NCBI GenBank assembly: GCA_002353225.1
Contig: DEJF01000025.1
Coordinates: 332 to 64,331 of the forward strand
Direction: 5' to 3'
DNA: 64,000 nt
DNA from: Prevotella sp. UBA2755
GTDB taxonomy: Bacteria > Bacteroidota > Bacteroidia > Bacteroidales > Bacteroidaceae
The notes beneath the pieces are model-generated. The model had not been told where the DNA came from. It made no database searches and saw only the letters and a program-made list of their open reading frames with translations. How positions within the stretch are numbered: position 1 is the first letter of the stretch; each line of letters opens with the position of its first letter. Shown here one piece after another: positions 6,200-15,350 of the stretch. The position numbers were made by a program, and so were the translations under genes.

Positions 6200-7553
6200 A
6201 ACGGGAGGAAGGTTGCTTTTTAAAGATCAACCTCATCGTCTCCGAGTCGAGTGGCTGCATGGATGGGAGTTTCAAGGCTTTCACCATGTGTAGCGTACCT
6301 TGCTTGTATTTCTGGAAGTGGTCCGTCTTGATATGACGCTGGTAGGCTTCCTCTGAGGCATAGATCTCAAGGATACGGATATGTGTGGAGTCCTCGGCAC
6401 TCTGCATCGGGAAGAGACAGATAACACCTGGCTCACGTTCCACACTGAGACGGTCTACCTCATTGGCAAAAGACAGATACTCTGACAGATATTGAGGATA
6501 TACCTCTATCTCTGCAATACGGACAATCATCTTACCAGGGTTTGTGACTGTAGGCTGGTCTTTCGACAAGCCAAAGAGCCACTCTGCGTTCTTGTGCAGG
6601 ATCATTTCCTTAAATGGTGCGAGATCAGGCTCTTCTGTCAAGTACTGACGCATCCTTGCAAGACCTCCTGTCAACACCTGAGGAGCCACATAGGGATAGT
6701 CAGAGCCATAGAGCAGATGGTCGGGCGTGGTCATTGTGAGCATCATGCGGATGACCTCAGGAGAATGCGCTCCTGCCAAATCGTAATAAAGAGCGGCAAG
6801 GTTGGCTTCCCAATCAATATCACCCACCATTTTGTTTGCCTGCATCACAGGGGTCAATGATTTCATACGAGGTATAGCAAGAGGCAGATAGGCACCACAA
6901 TGGGGCACTACGACCTTAACATTCGGATAACGTGCCAACACGTTGCGGCTAATCATATTCGTCACGGCACGTGTCGTCTCGGAGAGGTATTCCTGCATGG
7001 CTAATGGTGTCTGCTGCATCACCTGACAATTGACAGGATTCGGGCGATGGGGATGCAGAATAACCACGGCTTTACGTTTATTCAAAACTGAGAAAAGGGT
7101 GTCGAGTTCTGGAGCGCCAAGATATTGCCCCTCTACATTTGTCGCCAACTTGACACCATCGGCTTTCAATACATCAAGGGCATAGACAGCCTCACGAATT
7201 GCCGCATCCACATCAGGCAATGGTAGGGCGGCACAGAACAGAAAACGCCCAGGATGTTGCTTTTTCATTTTAGCCGCTGCCTCATTAGTTGCACGAACAA
7301 CTTTTGCCGATGACGGCTGAGGAGCCGCCAATGTCAGAATTGAAGTCTGTACACCTGCCTCATCCATCCACTTCAGATGAGTCGCTTCATCGTATGTAGG
7401 AAGAGGGAACCCCTCGTCCATCAAGCGTCCCTCACTATTGAGAGTAGACAAAAACTCCTGAGTGATGAGGTGACTGTGCACATCTACCACAACCTGAGCA
7501 TTTACTATTGTGGCTAATGCCATCGTTACAATAATTGCTTTAATTCTTTTCAT
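6180..7553 (-). CDS. Exported amidohydrolase fused to antibiotic-biosynthesis-monooxygenase-like domain
   Basis: 457 residues from the ATG at 7553, which gives a clean signal peptide (MKRIKAIIVTMALATIVNAQ). Residues of about 20-325 are an amidohydrolase-2 (ACMSD-like) TIM barrel with VDVHSHL, HPHRPNP, VVPHCGAYLP and LLYGSDYPYV supplying the metal and active-site His/Asp. Residues of about 340-440 form an ABM-type ferredoxin-like domain (VRIAEIEVYPQYLSEYLSFA and later RILEIYASEEAYQRHIKTDH). ACMSD-type barrels perform decarboxylation or hydrolysis; ABM domains often oxidise or bind aromatics. The joint role is unknown. The gene starts 5 bp after cca and is probably co-transcribed. Confidence 0.85.
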   Translation of the reverse strand: MKRIKAIIVTMALATIVNAQVVVDVHSHLITQEFLSTLNSEGRLMDEGFPLPTYDEATHLKWMDEAGVQTSILTLAAPQPSSAKVVRATNEAAAKMKKQHPGRFLFCAALPLPDVDAAIREAVYALDVLKADGVKLATNVEGQYLGAPELDTLFSVLNKRKAVVILHPHRPNPVNCQVMQQTPLAMQEYLSETTRAVTNMISRNVLARYPNVKVVVPHCGAYLPLAIPRMKSLTPVMQANKMVGDIDWEANLAALYYDLAGAHSPEVIRMMLTMTTPDHLLYGSDYPYVAPQVLTGGLARMRQYLTEEPDLAPFKEMILHKNAEWLFGLSKDQPTVTNPGKMIVRIAEIEVYPQYLSEYLSFANEVDRLSVEREPGVICLFPMQSAEDSTHIRILEIYASEEAYQRHIKTDHFQKYKQGTLHMVKALKLPSMQPLDSETMRLIFKKQPSSRFISDSY

Positions 7554-7558
7554 AAATA

Positions 7559-9019
7559 TTACTCCATACCATGTTCCCAACCACCATGTGTGTCAATAAC
7601 TAAGCCCATTCCCTTCGCTTTCTCCTTCAACAGACGCATCAAAGGCTCACGTTCGTTCTCTACTTGGTTGTCGAGTACGGCATCCTTTAAGTATTGCTTG
7701 AGGATACCCACCTCACGAGAGGGAGAGAGATGGAAGAGTTCCATGATCTCATTGCCGTCAATCACTGGCTGCAACAGACGCTTATAATCTTTCTCCTTCA
7801 AATCTGCGAGTTTCTCACGTACCATACGGAAATTCTCCAAGAACAACTGTTTACGCACTTCGTTCTTCGAGGTGATATCCGCCTCACAAAGTGTCATCAG
7901 GTCGTCAATATCATCACCAGCGTCATTGAGCAGACGACGTACGGCAGAGTCTGTCACTTCCTCATCAGCGATAGCGATAGGACGCATGTGAAGGTCTACG
8001 AGTTTCTGCACGTAGCGCATCTCCGTCCCCATCGGCAGTTTCAGACGACGGAAGATATCTTGTACCATCTTTGCACCAATATAATTATGGTTATGGAACG
8101 TCCATCCTATCTTGGGCTCCCAACGCTTCGTCTTCGTCTTGCCGATATCGTGCAACAAAGCACTCCACCTCAGCCATAAAGAAGCATTCTGCCGACAAAC
8201 ATTCTCCAAGACTTCAAGGGTATGATAGAAATTGTTCTTATGGGCTCGCCCGTCTCTCTTCTCCACGATATCCAGCGCCGCAAGTTCTGGCAGTATGATT
8301 TGCAACAGCCCACTACGCTGTAAATATTCAAAGCCAATACTGGGATGAGGTGACATCATGATTTTATTCAGTTCTACCTCAATACGCTCTCCACTGACTA
8401 TCTTAATACGGTCTGCCATCCGCTCCAACGCCTCAAAGGTTTCCTCTTCTATCTGGAAATTGAGTTGGGTGGCAAAACGAATACACCGCATCATGCGCAA
8501 GGGGTCGTCGGAAAAGGTTATCTCTGGATCAAGAGGAGTGGAAATGATACCGTCCTGCAAATCGGCTATACCATTAAACGGGTCTACCAGTTCGCCAAAG
8601 CGCTCTTTATTCAGACATATCGCCATAGCATTAATGGTGAAGTCACGACGATTCTGGTCGTCCTCTAACGTTCCATTCTCCACAATAGGTTTGCGAGAGT
8701 CATGGCTGTAACTCTCCTTACGAGCACCAACGAACTCTATCTCCATCTCACGACATTTAACCTGGGCTGTCCCGAAATTGCGGAAAACAGAGAGATGCGC
8801 CCTTCTGCCCAATTTCCTTTTCAACGCAGAAGCGACTTCGATACCACTACCCACCACGACGACATCAATATCTGCGGACGGACGCTCTAAAAAAATATCA
8901 CGGACATAGCCTCCCACCACATAGCACTCAACGCCAATACTGTCGGCGACAGAACTAATCTGATGGAATATATCCTGGTCCAATATCTTAGCCAAAGCGG
9001 CATCGGAGTAAAGCCTCAT
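7559..9019 (-). CDS. cca: CCA tRNA nucleotidyltransferase (HD-domain type)
   Basis: Adds or repairs the 3' CCA end of tRNAs. 486 residues from the ATG at 9019 (MRLYSDAALAKIL). The class II nucleotidyltransferase head has VVGGYVRDIFLERPSADIDV with the DxD metal site, then RRDFTINAM and RCIRFATQL for nucleotide binding. A C-terminal HD domain carries LLHDIGKTKTK. The start is chosen over upstream codons because the promoter box TACTTTTG is at 9045-9052. Neither tRNA in this window encodes its own CCA, consistent with need for this enzyme. It is divergent from the PAP2 gene, with 108 bp between starts. Confidence 0.95.
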   Translation of the reverse strand: MRLYSDAALAKILDQDIFHQISSVADSIGVECYVVGGYVRDIFLERPSADIDVVVVGSGIEVASALKRKLGRRAHLSVFRNFGTAQVKCREMEIEFVGARKESYSHDSRKPIVENGTLEDDQNRRDFTINAMAICLNKERFGELVDPFNGIADLQDGIISTPLDPEITFSDDPLRMMRCIRFATQLNFQIEEETFEALERMADRIKIVSGERIEVELNKIMMSPHPSIGFEYLQRSGLLQIILPELAALDIVEKRDGRAHKNNFYHTLEVLENVCRQNASLWLRWSALLHDIGKTKTKRWEPKIGWTFHNHNYIGAKMVQDIFRRLKLPMGTEMRYVQKLVDLHMRPIAIADEEVTDSAVRRLLNDAGDDIDDLMTLCEADITSKNEVRKQLFLENFRMVREKLADLKEKDYKRLLQPVIDGNEIMELFHLSPSREVGILKQYLKDAVLDNQVENEREPLMRLLKEKAKGMGLVIDTHGGWEHGME

Positions 9020-9044
9020 AATACTTTCTTGTCTTTTCCGACTG

Positions 9045-9052
9045 CAAAAGTA
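9045..9052 (-). promoter_or_regulatory. -7 box for cca
   Basis: Reads TACTTTTG on the minus strand, 25 bp before the cca ATG. Confidence 0.5.
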
Positions 9053-9097
9053 CAAAAAATATTTATAAAACTTAATTCTTATTTCCTAAATTATTTG

Positions 9098-9105
9098 TAC
9101 CTTTG
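9098..9105 (+). promoter_or_regulatory. -7 box for PAP2 gene
   Basis: TACCTTTG, 22 bp before the ATG at 9128. Confidence 0.55.
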
Positions 9106-9127
9106 CACACAAATAATAAACTTTAAT

Positions 9128-10795
9128 ATGAATATGATGAAACAAATTTTGACAGCACTCCTTTTGTGGGCAACCACGAATGCCGTTGCCTTTAACGTTG
9201 ACAACTACAAGAACTTAGAGCCTTTGACACTCGATGTTCCTGAAATGAAAGCAGAATTAGGTTCTATAAGTCATGAGAACTACAACAAAAGTGAACTTAA
9301 CCTAAATGCCCCAGAACCCAAAATGGATTTTGCATTCTTTAAGTCACGCACCAACCCCAACACCAAAGCCTATAAGTTCATGGATGACATGACTTTCGTC
9401 GGTGTGCCTCTCTTCATTGCTGGTATTATTGCTAAGAGTGAGAAGAATGCGTTCAAGCAACAGGACAAGCACTCGTTAGTAACAAAATTCAAGACAGGCA
9501 TCGACGACTACACCCAGTTCTTTGGACCTGCCGCAGTAGTTGGATTGAAACTGGCTGGCGTAGAGGGTCGTAGTGACTGGCCCCGACTGTTGGCAAGTGC
9601 AGGCATGGGTTATGGCATCATGGCTCTCTTTGTCAATACCATCAAACATACGGCAAAGGAAATGCGCCCCGACGGAAGTACCGCCAACTCATGGCCCTCT
9701 GGTCATACAGCCACCGCTTTCGTAGGTGCCACGCTGTTGCACAAAGAGTATGGTCTGACTCGTTCACCTTGGTATTCTGTAGCCGGCTATGGTGTGGCAA
9801 CGGCAACGGGTGTCATGCGTGTACTCAACAACCGTCACTGGATTAGTGATGTACTCTCTGGTGCTGGTCTTGGTATACTCTCTGGAGAGTTAGGCTATGC
9901 CATCTGCGACTTGTTCTTTAAGGGCAAGGGGCTGCTCCGCAATGACAATATCGGTGAGGCAAGCGTTATCACCCATCCCTCTTTCTTCTCCATCTCAATG
10001 GGTATCGGACTGGGGTCTCGTGACCTTGACTTTGAAATGACAGAATATGGATGGTCAGACGACATGAACCTGAAGTTCCAGGCTTCCACAGCAGTAAGTG
10101 CTGAAGGTGCCTACTTCTTCAATCCTTATATCGGTGTGGGTGGTCGCTTGCGTGTGAAGAGTTCTCCTATCAAGGGATGGAATAAGATTACGGATTTCGC
10201 ATGGGAAGACGTATATGGTTTGTATGATGCCATGTCGCAATTAGACGAAGAAGACCTGCAATCTATTGAGACAGAGATTGACGATGTCGATTTCGTCATT
10301 GAGAGCGACCACTTGACGGAGTTTGCCGTCGACTTGGGTGCTTATTTCAATTTCCCACTCTCTGACCGCTTTGCATTGGGTAGCAAACTGCTCATTGGCC
10401 GCAGCATCATGCAGGAACTTTCTTTGGATGCCAGACTGTCTGGTCAAGAATACAAAAAAGAGGATGAGCCAATGAAGCCTACAGGAGACAAGTTCGACAT
10501 CAATTGGGACTATTTCACCGTTAGTGGTAATAACACCATGAAGTTCGGTACTGGCATCTCACTGACCTATGCCTATAAAAAGAACTTCTCATGGAAAGTA
10601 TTCCTCGATTATGACGTAGCACGTAAGACCTACACCATTAATTACGACTATGGAGGCATCGCTTACGGCTTGTTCCCCTCTTATTTTACTAACATGACTG
10701 CAGAACAATATAAAGAGGAGTACACTGCCAGCAAGAGCATCAAGAAAACGATGCACTCTTTCGTACTAGGTGCTTCATTCGCCATTAATTTTTAA
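9128..10795 (+). CDS. PAP2 phosphatase with C-terminal beta-barrel-like domain
   Basis: 555 residues from 9128 (MNMMKQILTALLLWATTNAV is the signal peptide; 9134 and 9137 are alternative ATGs). Residues of about 80-270 are a type 2 phosphatidic acid phosphatase with all three motifs: the KEMRPDGS region, SWPSGHTATAF at about residue 190, and GVMRVLNNRHWISDVLSG. Residues of about 280-555 are rich in alternating strands (ISMGIGLGSRDLDFEMTEYG, later FGTGISLTYAYKKNFSWKV) and end SFVLGASFAINF, as outer-membrane barrels do. It may dephosphorylate lipid A or isoprenoid phosphates at the outer membrane; the substrate is not visible. DUF1599 follows after 9 bp. Confidence 0.88.
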   Translation: MNMMKQILTALLLWATTNAVAFNVDNYKNLEPLTLDVPEMKAELGSISHENYNKSELNLNAPEPKMDFAFFKSRTNPNTKAYKFMDDMTFVGVPLFIAGIIAKSEKNAFKQQDKHSLVTKFKTGIDDYTQFFGPAAVVGLKLAGVEGRSDWPRLLASAGMGYGIMALFVNTIKHTAKEMRPDGSTANSWPSGHTATAFVGATLLHKEYGLTRSPWYSVAGYGVATATGVMRVLNNRHWISDVLSGAGLGILSGELGYAICDLFFKGKGLLRNDNIGEASVITHPSFFSISMGIGLGSRDLDFEMTEYGWSDDMNLKFQASTAVSAEGAYFFNPYIGVGGRLRVKSSPIKGWNKITDFAWEDVYGLYDAMSQLDEEDLQSIETEIDDVDFVIESDHLTEFAVDLGAYFNFPLSDRFALGSKLLIGRSIMQELSLDARLSGQEYKKEDEPMKPTGDKFDINWDYFTVSGNNTMKFGTGISLTYAYKKNFSWKVFLDYDVARKTYTINYDYGGIAYGLFPSYFTNMTAEQYKEEYTASKSIKKTMHSFVLGASFAINF

Positions 10796-10804
10796 ATAGG
10801 TACA

Positions 10805-11359
10805 ATGGCAGAGACTAACGAGAAAACCAACGCACAGTTTGAACAGGTGATGCAGGAATGCCGCAGCCTGTTTGAGAAGAAACTCCACGATTACGGAGCG
10901 TCATGGCGTATTCTACGTCCACAGTCGCTCACCGACCAATTGTTTATTAAGGCTAAGCGTATCCGCTCTTTGGAGATTAAAAAGGAATCTCTGGTGGGTG
11001 AAGGCATTCGTCCAGAGTTCATCGCCTTGATTAACTACGGTATTGTTGGACTCATCCAACTGGCACATGGATTCTCTGATACCGTTGATATGCAACCCAA
11101 AGAGGCAATGGCTCTTTATGACCGCTATGCCTTAGAGGCTCTCGAACTGATGAAACGCAAGAACCACGACTATGACGAAGCATGGCGTGGTATGCGTGTC
11201 AGCAGTTATACAGATTTCATCCTCACTAAAATAGAACGCATCAAAGAGATAGAAAATCTTGGAGGTGATACCCTCGTCAGCGAGGGTATTGACGCAAACT
11301 ATATGGACATCATCAACTATGCTGTCTTCGGAGCAATCAAGTTGAGTGAGCAAGGATGA
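10805..11359 (+). CDS. DUF1599 protein (duplicated domain)
   Basis: 184 residues made of two copies of one domain. Each carries a KK/RK..HDYG/HDYD...W motif ([15 protein letters not shown] and [20 protein letters not shown]), then K..RI, and ends with an INY..(V/I)G or INYAVFG helix. I assign it to DUF1599, a family tentatively linked to nucleotide modification, but no reaction is established. Its stop overlaps the next ATG (ATGA at 11356-11359), indicating coupling to the DoxX-like gene. Confidence 0.88.
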   Translation: MAETNEKTNAQFEQVMQECRSLFEKKLHDYGASWRILRPQSLTDQLFIKAKRIRSLEIKKESLVGEGIRPEFIALINYGIVGLIQLAHGFSDTVDMQPKEAMALYDRYALEALELMKRKNHDYDEAWRGMRVSSYTDFILTKIERIKEIENLGGDTLVSEGIDANYMDIINYAVFGAIKLSEQG

Positions 11360-13281
11360 AAAAGATATTGGTGAATATCGCCCGTTTCGTGGTCGCCCTG
11401 ACCTTTATCCTATCAGGATTCGTGAAGGCAGTAGACCCAATGGGCACACAATACAAAATTGCCGATTATCTCGCGGCGATGCATGTTGGGGAGTATATCC
11501 CCGACTTCATCACGCTTATTGCGTCCGTTCTGTTGTCGGCTGCCGAGTTCTGGCTCGGCGTTTGTCTGTTATTTGCCATACGGCGTCGTGTAGTGACACG
11601 CATCATACTGATATGGCTGACGATTATGACACTGCTGACCCTATGGTTGGCTCTTGCCAATCCTATTAGTGACTGCGGTTGTTTTGGTGATGCTATTGTG
11701 CTCACCAATTGGCAGACTTTCTGGAAGAATGTCTTCTTGTTTGCCTGTGCTTTATTAATTGCACGGCATCCTTTGGAGATGATGCGCTTCATATCAAGGT
11801 CGAACCAATGGATTGTGATGAACTTCACAGCCTTGTTTATCCTCATTGTGGCAGGAGAGTCGCTCTACAAATTACCCTATTTCGATTTCCGTCCTTACCA
11901 CATCGGGACTGACCTGCGAAAAGGATGGAATCAGATGATGGAGGGTGAGGAGTCGCCATATACAGATCTCTTCATGGAACGTGAGGACGGTACTGACATA
12001 ACAGACTCATTACTTAATATAAAAGGGTATGTGTTCCTGTTGGTGTCTCCACATCTGGAACAGGCTGATGAGAGTCAGTTTGACAAGATTAACCTGTTGT
12101 TCGAATACACGCAAGAGAAAGGTTACCCATTATTCGGGCTGACAGCAAGCAGTGAGAAAGTCATCAACAGATGGAGAAATGGTACAGGAGCCGAATATGC
12201 ATTTTGCATGACAGACGATATCGTTTTGAAGACGATGATCAGAAGCAATCCTGGTCTGATACTCCTGAAAGATGGTAAGATTATCCGTAAGTGGAGTAAT
12301 AACGATCTTCCTGATGAGGACATCCTGTCCGATCGGTTGGAGAAAATAGAGATAGGACAGATGCCGGAGGACTCCATACCCCGGAAAGTCACGATGATTA
12401 TTCTGTGGTATATATTACCACTCTTCGTACTGACGATTACTGACCGTCTTTGGGCATGGTCAAACTGGGTAAAGAAAAAGGAAAAGTCAAATAAGATATA
12501 TCAAACTTTTAAACGTAAAGACATGAGAAAGAAAATTGTAGCAGGAAACTGGAAGATGAACCTGAACCTGCAAGAAGGTGTTGCTCTTGCAAAAGAGTTG
12601 AACGAGGCACTTGCTGCCGACAAACCTAACTGTGGTGTTGTAATCTGCACACCGTTTATTCACCTTGCCTCTGTGGCTCAAGTAATCAACCAAGACATTA
12701 TCGGACTTGGAGCAGAGAACTGCGCTGACAAAGAGAAGGGTGCCTTCACTGGTGAGGTGTCTGCAGAGATGGTGAAGAGTACTGGTGCACAGTATGTTAT
12801 TCTGGGCCACTCAGAACGTCGTGAGTATTATAAAGAGACTCCTGAGATACTGAAGGAGAAAGTGCTGCTCGCACTGAAGAACGGTCTGAAGGTCATCTTC
12901 TGTATTGGTGAGACTCTAGAGGAACGTGAGGCTAACAAGCAAAACGAGGTGGTAAAGGCTGAGTTGGAAGGCAGTGTTTTCAACCTTAGCGAGGAAGACT
13001 TCCGAAAAATTGTGATTGCCTATGAGCCGATCTGGGCTATCGGTACAGGTAAGACCGCTACCGCAGAGCAGGCTGAGGAAATTCACGCATATATCCGCTC
13101 TATCGTTGCTGACAAGTATGGAAAGGCTGTTGCTGAAGACACTAGCATCCTGTATGGTGGTAGTTGTAAGGCAAGCAATGCCCCTGAGTTGTTCGCAAAG
13201 CCCGACATCGACGGTGGTCTTATTGGTGGTGCATCTCTGAAATGCGCAGACTTTAAAGGAATCATTGACGCTTGGAAATAA
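11356..13281 (+). CDS. DoxX-like membrane protein in frame with triosephosphate isomerase (641 aa)
   Basis: One open frame of 641 residues with no stop between two parts usually encoded separately. Residues 1-150 are a DoxX/MauE-like four-helix membrane domain ([20 protein letters not shown], later [12 protein letters not shown] with a Cys pair). Residues of about 190-345 are a periplasmic thioredoxin-like region, followed by one more membrane helix ([20 protein letters not shown]) and a Lys-rich tail. Residue 390 onward is complete TPI. The linker reads [17 protein letters not shown] with sense codons throughout. Either a real fusion exists or the stop was lost and TPI is also started internally at 12523. 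Confidence 0.75.
   Translation: MKKILVNIARFVVALTFILSGFVKAVDPMGTQYKIADYLAAMHVGEYIPDFITLIASVLLSAAEFWLGVCLLFAIRRRVVTRIILIWLTIMTLLTLWLALANPISDCGCFGDAIVLTNWQTFWKNVFLFACALLIARHPLEMMRFISRSNQWIVMNFTALFILIVAGESLYKLPYFDFRPYHIGTDLRKGWNQMMEGEESPYTDLFMEREDGTDITDSLLNIKGYVFLLVSPHLEQADESQFDKINLLFEYTQEKGYPLFGLTASSEKVINRWRNGTGAEYAFCMTDDIVLKTMIRSNPGLILLKDGKIIRKWSNNDLPDEDILSDRLEKIEIGQMPEDSIPRKVTMIILWYILPLFVLTITDRLWAWSNWVKKKEKSNKIYQTFKRKDMRKKIVAGNWKMNLNLQEGVALAKELNEALAADKPNCGVVICTPFIHLASVAQVINQDIIGLGAENCADKEKGAFTGEVSAEMVKSTGAQYVILGHSERREYYKETPEILKEKVLLALKNGLKVIFCIGETLEEREANKQNEVVKAELEGSVFNLSEEDFRKIVIAYEPIWAIGTGKTATAEQAEEIHAYIRSIVADKYGKAVAEDTSILYGGSCKASNAPELFAKPDIDGGLIGGASLKCADFKGIIDAWK
12523..13281 (+). CDS. tpiA: Triosephosphate isomerase, from internal ATG
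   Basis: Interconverts dihydroxyacetone phosphate and glyceraldehyde 3-phosphate in glycolysis. From the ATG at 12523 the product is 252 residues, the normal length for the family, and starts in the usual way ([13 protein letters not shown]). Catalytic Lys is in NWKMN, His in [11 protein letters not shown] and Glu in [14 protein letters not shown]; the phosphate loop is LYGGSCK and GGLIGGASL. The frame is open upstream into the DoxX-like protein, so the free enzyme depends on this internal start or on later processing. A cytoplasmic tetramer or dimer tethered to the membrane would be unusual. Confidence 0.9.
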   Translation: MRKKIVAGNWKMNLNLQEGVALAKELNEALAADKPNCGVVICTPFIHLASVAQVINQDIIGLGAENCADKEKGAFTGEVSAEMVKSTGAQYVILGHSERREYYKETPEILKEKVLLALKNGLKVIFCIGETLEEREANKQNEVVKAELEGSVFNLSEEDFRKIVIAYEPIWAIGTGKTATAEQAEEIHAYIRSIVADKYGKAVAEDTSILYGGSCKASNAPELFAKPDIDGGLIGGASLKCADFKGIIDAWK

Positions 13282-13286
13282 AACGC

Positions 13287-13901
13287 ATGATGCATATATC
13301 CTTTCATCGTAACAGATGGATTATCACATTTATACTGTGTGTTGGCATGTTGAACCATGCCAATGCACAGACTTATACTGAACGTGTTCAGAAGAAAGTG
13401 GACGGTAAGGGTACGGTGACGATTCATCAAAGCGAGGAAATTGACCAACTGGTGAACGACCCCAGTGCCACTGGAGTACCACAACAAACACAGAAGCCTA
13501 ACGACAGCAAAAAGTTGTCGGAGCCTGTGAAGGACAACAGGCAACAGGCTAACGCCATAACTACAACTTCTCTCAATACCAATAAGGAAAATAAGGAAGA
13601 GGTAGAGCAACCTGTGGAGACAACAAAAAAAACCACCCAGAAAATTACAGGTTATCGTGTGCAGGCTTTTGCCGGTGGAAACTCTCGAAAGGACCGCCAA
13701 ACTGCCGAACAGATACGTAACAATATCAAGGCACAAATTCCCAACGTCTCTGTTTACGTCCATTTCTACTCTCCACGTTGGATTTGCCGCGTAGGAAACT
13801 TCCGCACCTATGAGGAAGCCCATCAAATGATGGTAAGATTACAGAATATGGGCTATAAGCAGGCCTCCATTGTAAAAGGAAAAATAACCGTATCATACTG
13901 A
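13287..13901 (+). CDS. SPOR-domain periplasmic protein
   Basis: 204 residues from the ATG at 13287 (an upstream ATG at 13272 is inside tpiA). Residues 1-27 are a signal peptide ([20 protein letters not shown]). The middle is a Q/N/T/E-rich linker. Residues of about 125-200 are a SPOR domain ([20 protein letters not shown], later [20 protein letters not shown]), which binds denuded peptidoglycan at division sites. The stop overlaps the folE ATG by one base (TGATG), indicating coupling. Confidence 0.88.
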   Translation: MMHISFHRNRWIITFILCVGMLNHANAQTYTERVQKKVDGKGTVTIHQSEEIDQLVNDPSATGVPQQTQKPNDSKKLSEPVKDNRQQANAITTTSLNTNKENKEEVEQPVETTKKTTQKITGYRVQAFAGGNSRKDRQTAEQIRNNIKAQIPNVSVYVHFYSPRWICRVGNFRTYEEAHQMMVRLQNMGYKQASIVKGKITVSY

Positions 13902-14488
13902 TGAATCCAGAGACAGAATACAGAGAAGGACTGGAAGAACTAACCGCCCATTACAAAGATATCCTACGATTACTCGGTGAGGATACTGAGCGGGAAGGGT
14001 TACTAAAGACACCTATGCGAGTAGCAAAAGCCATGCAGGTATTGACTCGCGGCTACGACATGGATGCCCATAAGGTTCTAACAGACGCTCTCTTCAAAGA
14101 AGACTACAGTCAGATGGTCATCGTCAAAGACATCGACTTTTTCTCCCTTTGTGAGCATCACATGTTGCCTTTCTACGGAAAAGTACATGTTGCATATATC
14201 CCTAATGGCTATATCACAGGACTCTCTAAAATAGCCCGAGTAGTAGATATTTACTCTCATCGTCTGCAAGTACAAGAACGCATGACGTTACAAATTAAGC
14301 AATGTATTGAGCAGACCCTCCATCCACTGGGGGTTATGGTAGTTATTGAGGCTCGTCACATGTGTATGCAGATGCGTGGTGTCGAGAAACAGAACTCTAT
14401 TACAACAACCAGTGACTTCAGTGGTGCCTTCAACCAAGCCAAAACTAGGCAGGAATTTATGAATCTCATACATAATAAGCAACTTTAG
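13901..14488 (+). CDS. folE: GTP cyclohydrolase I
   Basis: Converts GTP to 7,8-dihydroneopterin triphosphate, the first step of folate or pterin synthesis. 195 residues, normal length. Zinc ligands are in [13 protein letters not shown] and in the Cys of [20 protein letters not shown]; substrate residues lie in [20 protein letters not shown]. The start overlaps the SPOR gene stop. Confidence 0.95.
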   Translation: MNPETEYREGLEELTAHYKDILRLLGEDTEREGLLKTPMRVAKAMQVLTRGYDMDAHKVLTDALFKEDYSQMVIVKDIDFFSLCEHHMLPFYGKVHVAYIPNGYITGLSKIARVVDIYSHRLQVQERMTLQIKQCIEQTLHPLGVMVVIEARHMCMQMRGVEKQNSITTTSDFSGAFNQAKTRQEFMNLIHNKQL

Positions 14489-14502
14489 AAAAACTTCAAA
14501 AC

Positions 14503-15075
14503 ATGGAACAAGACTCAAGAAATTCTTATAGGACAAAGCAATCTGTCGCAGAGGAGTTCTATCACAGTTGCCTCGGCAAGATTATTATTCTCCTTGTCTT
14601 CTTATTCATCTTGTTCATCATTGCCGTTATGACCGTACCGTCTGATAAAAAGATGGAGACAGAGATGATGGACAATATCCGTGAGTGCATCCAGCAAAAC
14701 GATAGTATCAAAGGGGATGCTATTGACGATGCAGTAGCCAACCTTGCTCGCATAGTCACAGAGGCTGATACCACGGTGAATGACAAAGAGGCAATGGAGG
14801 CTTTCCACAAATACAATAAGTTGGAAATCTATCGTCACTCCTTCTACTCCACCGCCCGTCTCCGCAACAACCTGAGTTCTGAGGGTATCCGTGTGGGAGT
14901 AGGTATTTACAATATGGTGATTCCCACAATTCGTTATAGTGACATCATCTTGTTTGTGAGTACCATCAAGAATTACAATAAGGAACGACTTATTGACCCG
15001 GTTCCACAAGATGATTATGTGGGAGAGAATCCTAATATCAAGGAATACCACTACCTCGGTGATCCCGACAACTAA
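14503..15075 (+). CDS. Hypothetical single-pass membrane protein
   Basis: 190 residues. A cytoplasmic N-terminus of about 25 residues is followed by one strong membrane helix (GKIIILLVFLFILFIIAVMT) and a mainly helical extracytoplasmic domain (MMDNIRECIQQNDSIKGDAI and following). The C-terminal part (EGIRVGVGIYNMVIPTIRYS) is more strand-like. I do not recognise the family. It begins 14 bp after folE and ends before a terminator at 15090, so it is the last gene of this operon. Confidence 0.75.
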   Translation: MEQDSRNSYRTKQSVAEEFYHSCLGKIIILLVFLFILFIIAVMTVPSDKKMETEMMDNIRECIQQNDSIKGDAIDDAVANLARIVTEADTTVNDKEAMEAFHKYNKLEIYRHSFYSTARLRNNLSSEGIRVGVGIYNMVIPTIRYSDIILFVSTIKNYNKERLIDPVPQDDYVGENPNIKEYHYLGDPDN

Positions 15076-15089
15076 ACCAATAAACATAA

Positions 15090-15127
15090 AAAAATGCTGA
15101 CGACCACTAGTGGCTGTCAGCATTTTT
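15090..15127. terminator. Terminator hairpin after 190-aa membrane protein gene
   Basis: AAAAATGCTGAC pairs with GTCAGCATTTTT around a loop that itself holds the small palindrome CCACTAGTGG. T runs flank both sides, so it can serve the plus-strand operon and the minus-strand tRNA gene. Confidence 0.75.
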
Positions 15128-15134
15128 ATCTTTG

Positions 15135-15207
15135 TCGGGATTACTGGACTCGAACCAGCGACCTCGCGCCCCCCAGACGTGTGCGCTACCAACTGCGCTA
15201 AATCCCG
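15135..15207 (-). tRNA. tRNA-Pro (GGG)
   Basis: On the minus strand a 73-nt cloverleaf fits: acceptor CGGGATT with AATCCCG, D stem GCGC/GCGC, T arm GCTGG-TTCGAGT-CCAGT and discriminator A. The anticodon loop CTGGGGG gives anticodon GGG. One A-C mismatch is seen in the anticodon stem. CCA is not encoded. Confidence 0.88.
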
Positions 15208-15310
15208 ATAAGCGGATGCAAAGGTACGGCTTTATTTCTGGATTTGCAAATTTTTAACTGACTTTTTTGTTTATTATTTGCTTTTTATTCTCACTTATAC
15301 GAAATTTTCG

Positions 15311-15318
15311 TACCTTTG
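15311..15318 (+). promoter_or_regulatory. -7 box for aroA
   Basis: TACCTTTG, 32 bp before the aroA ATG at 15351. Confidence 0.5.
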
Positions 15319-15350
15319 TAACGTTATTATATAAAATAAGGTACGCGAGA

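Noticed and set aside
13083..13826. 247-codon minus-strand frame opposite tpiA and the SPOR gene
   Set aside because: It overlaps two well-supported plus-strand genes and shows no family features.
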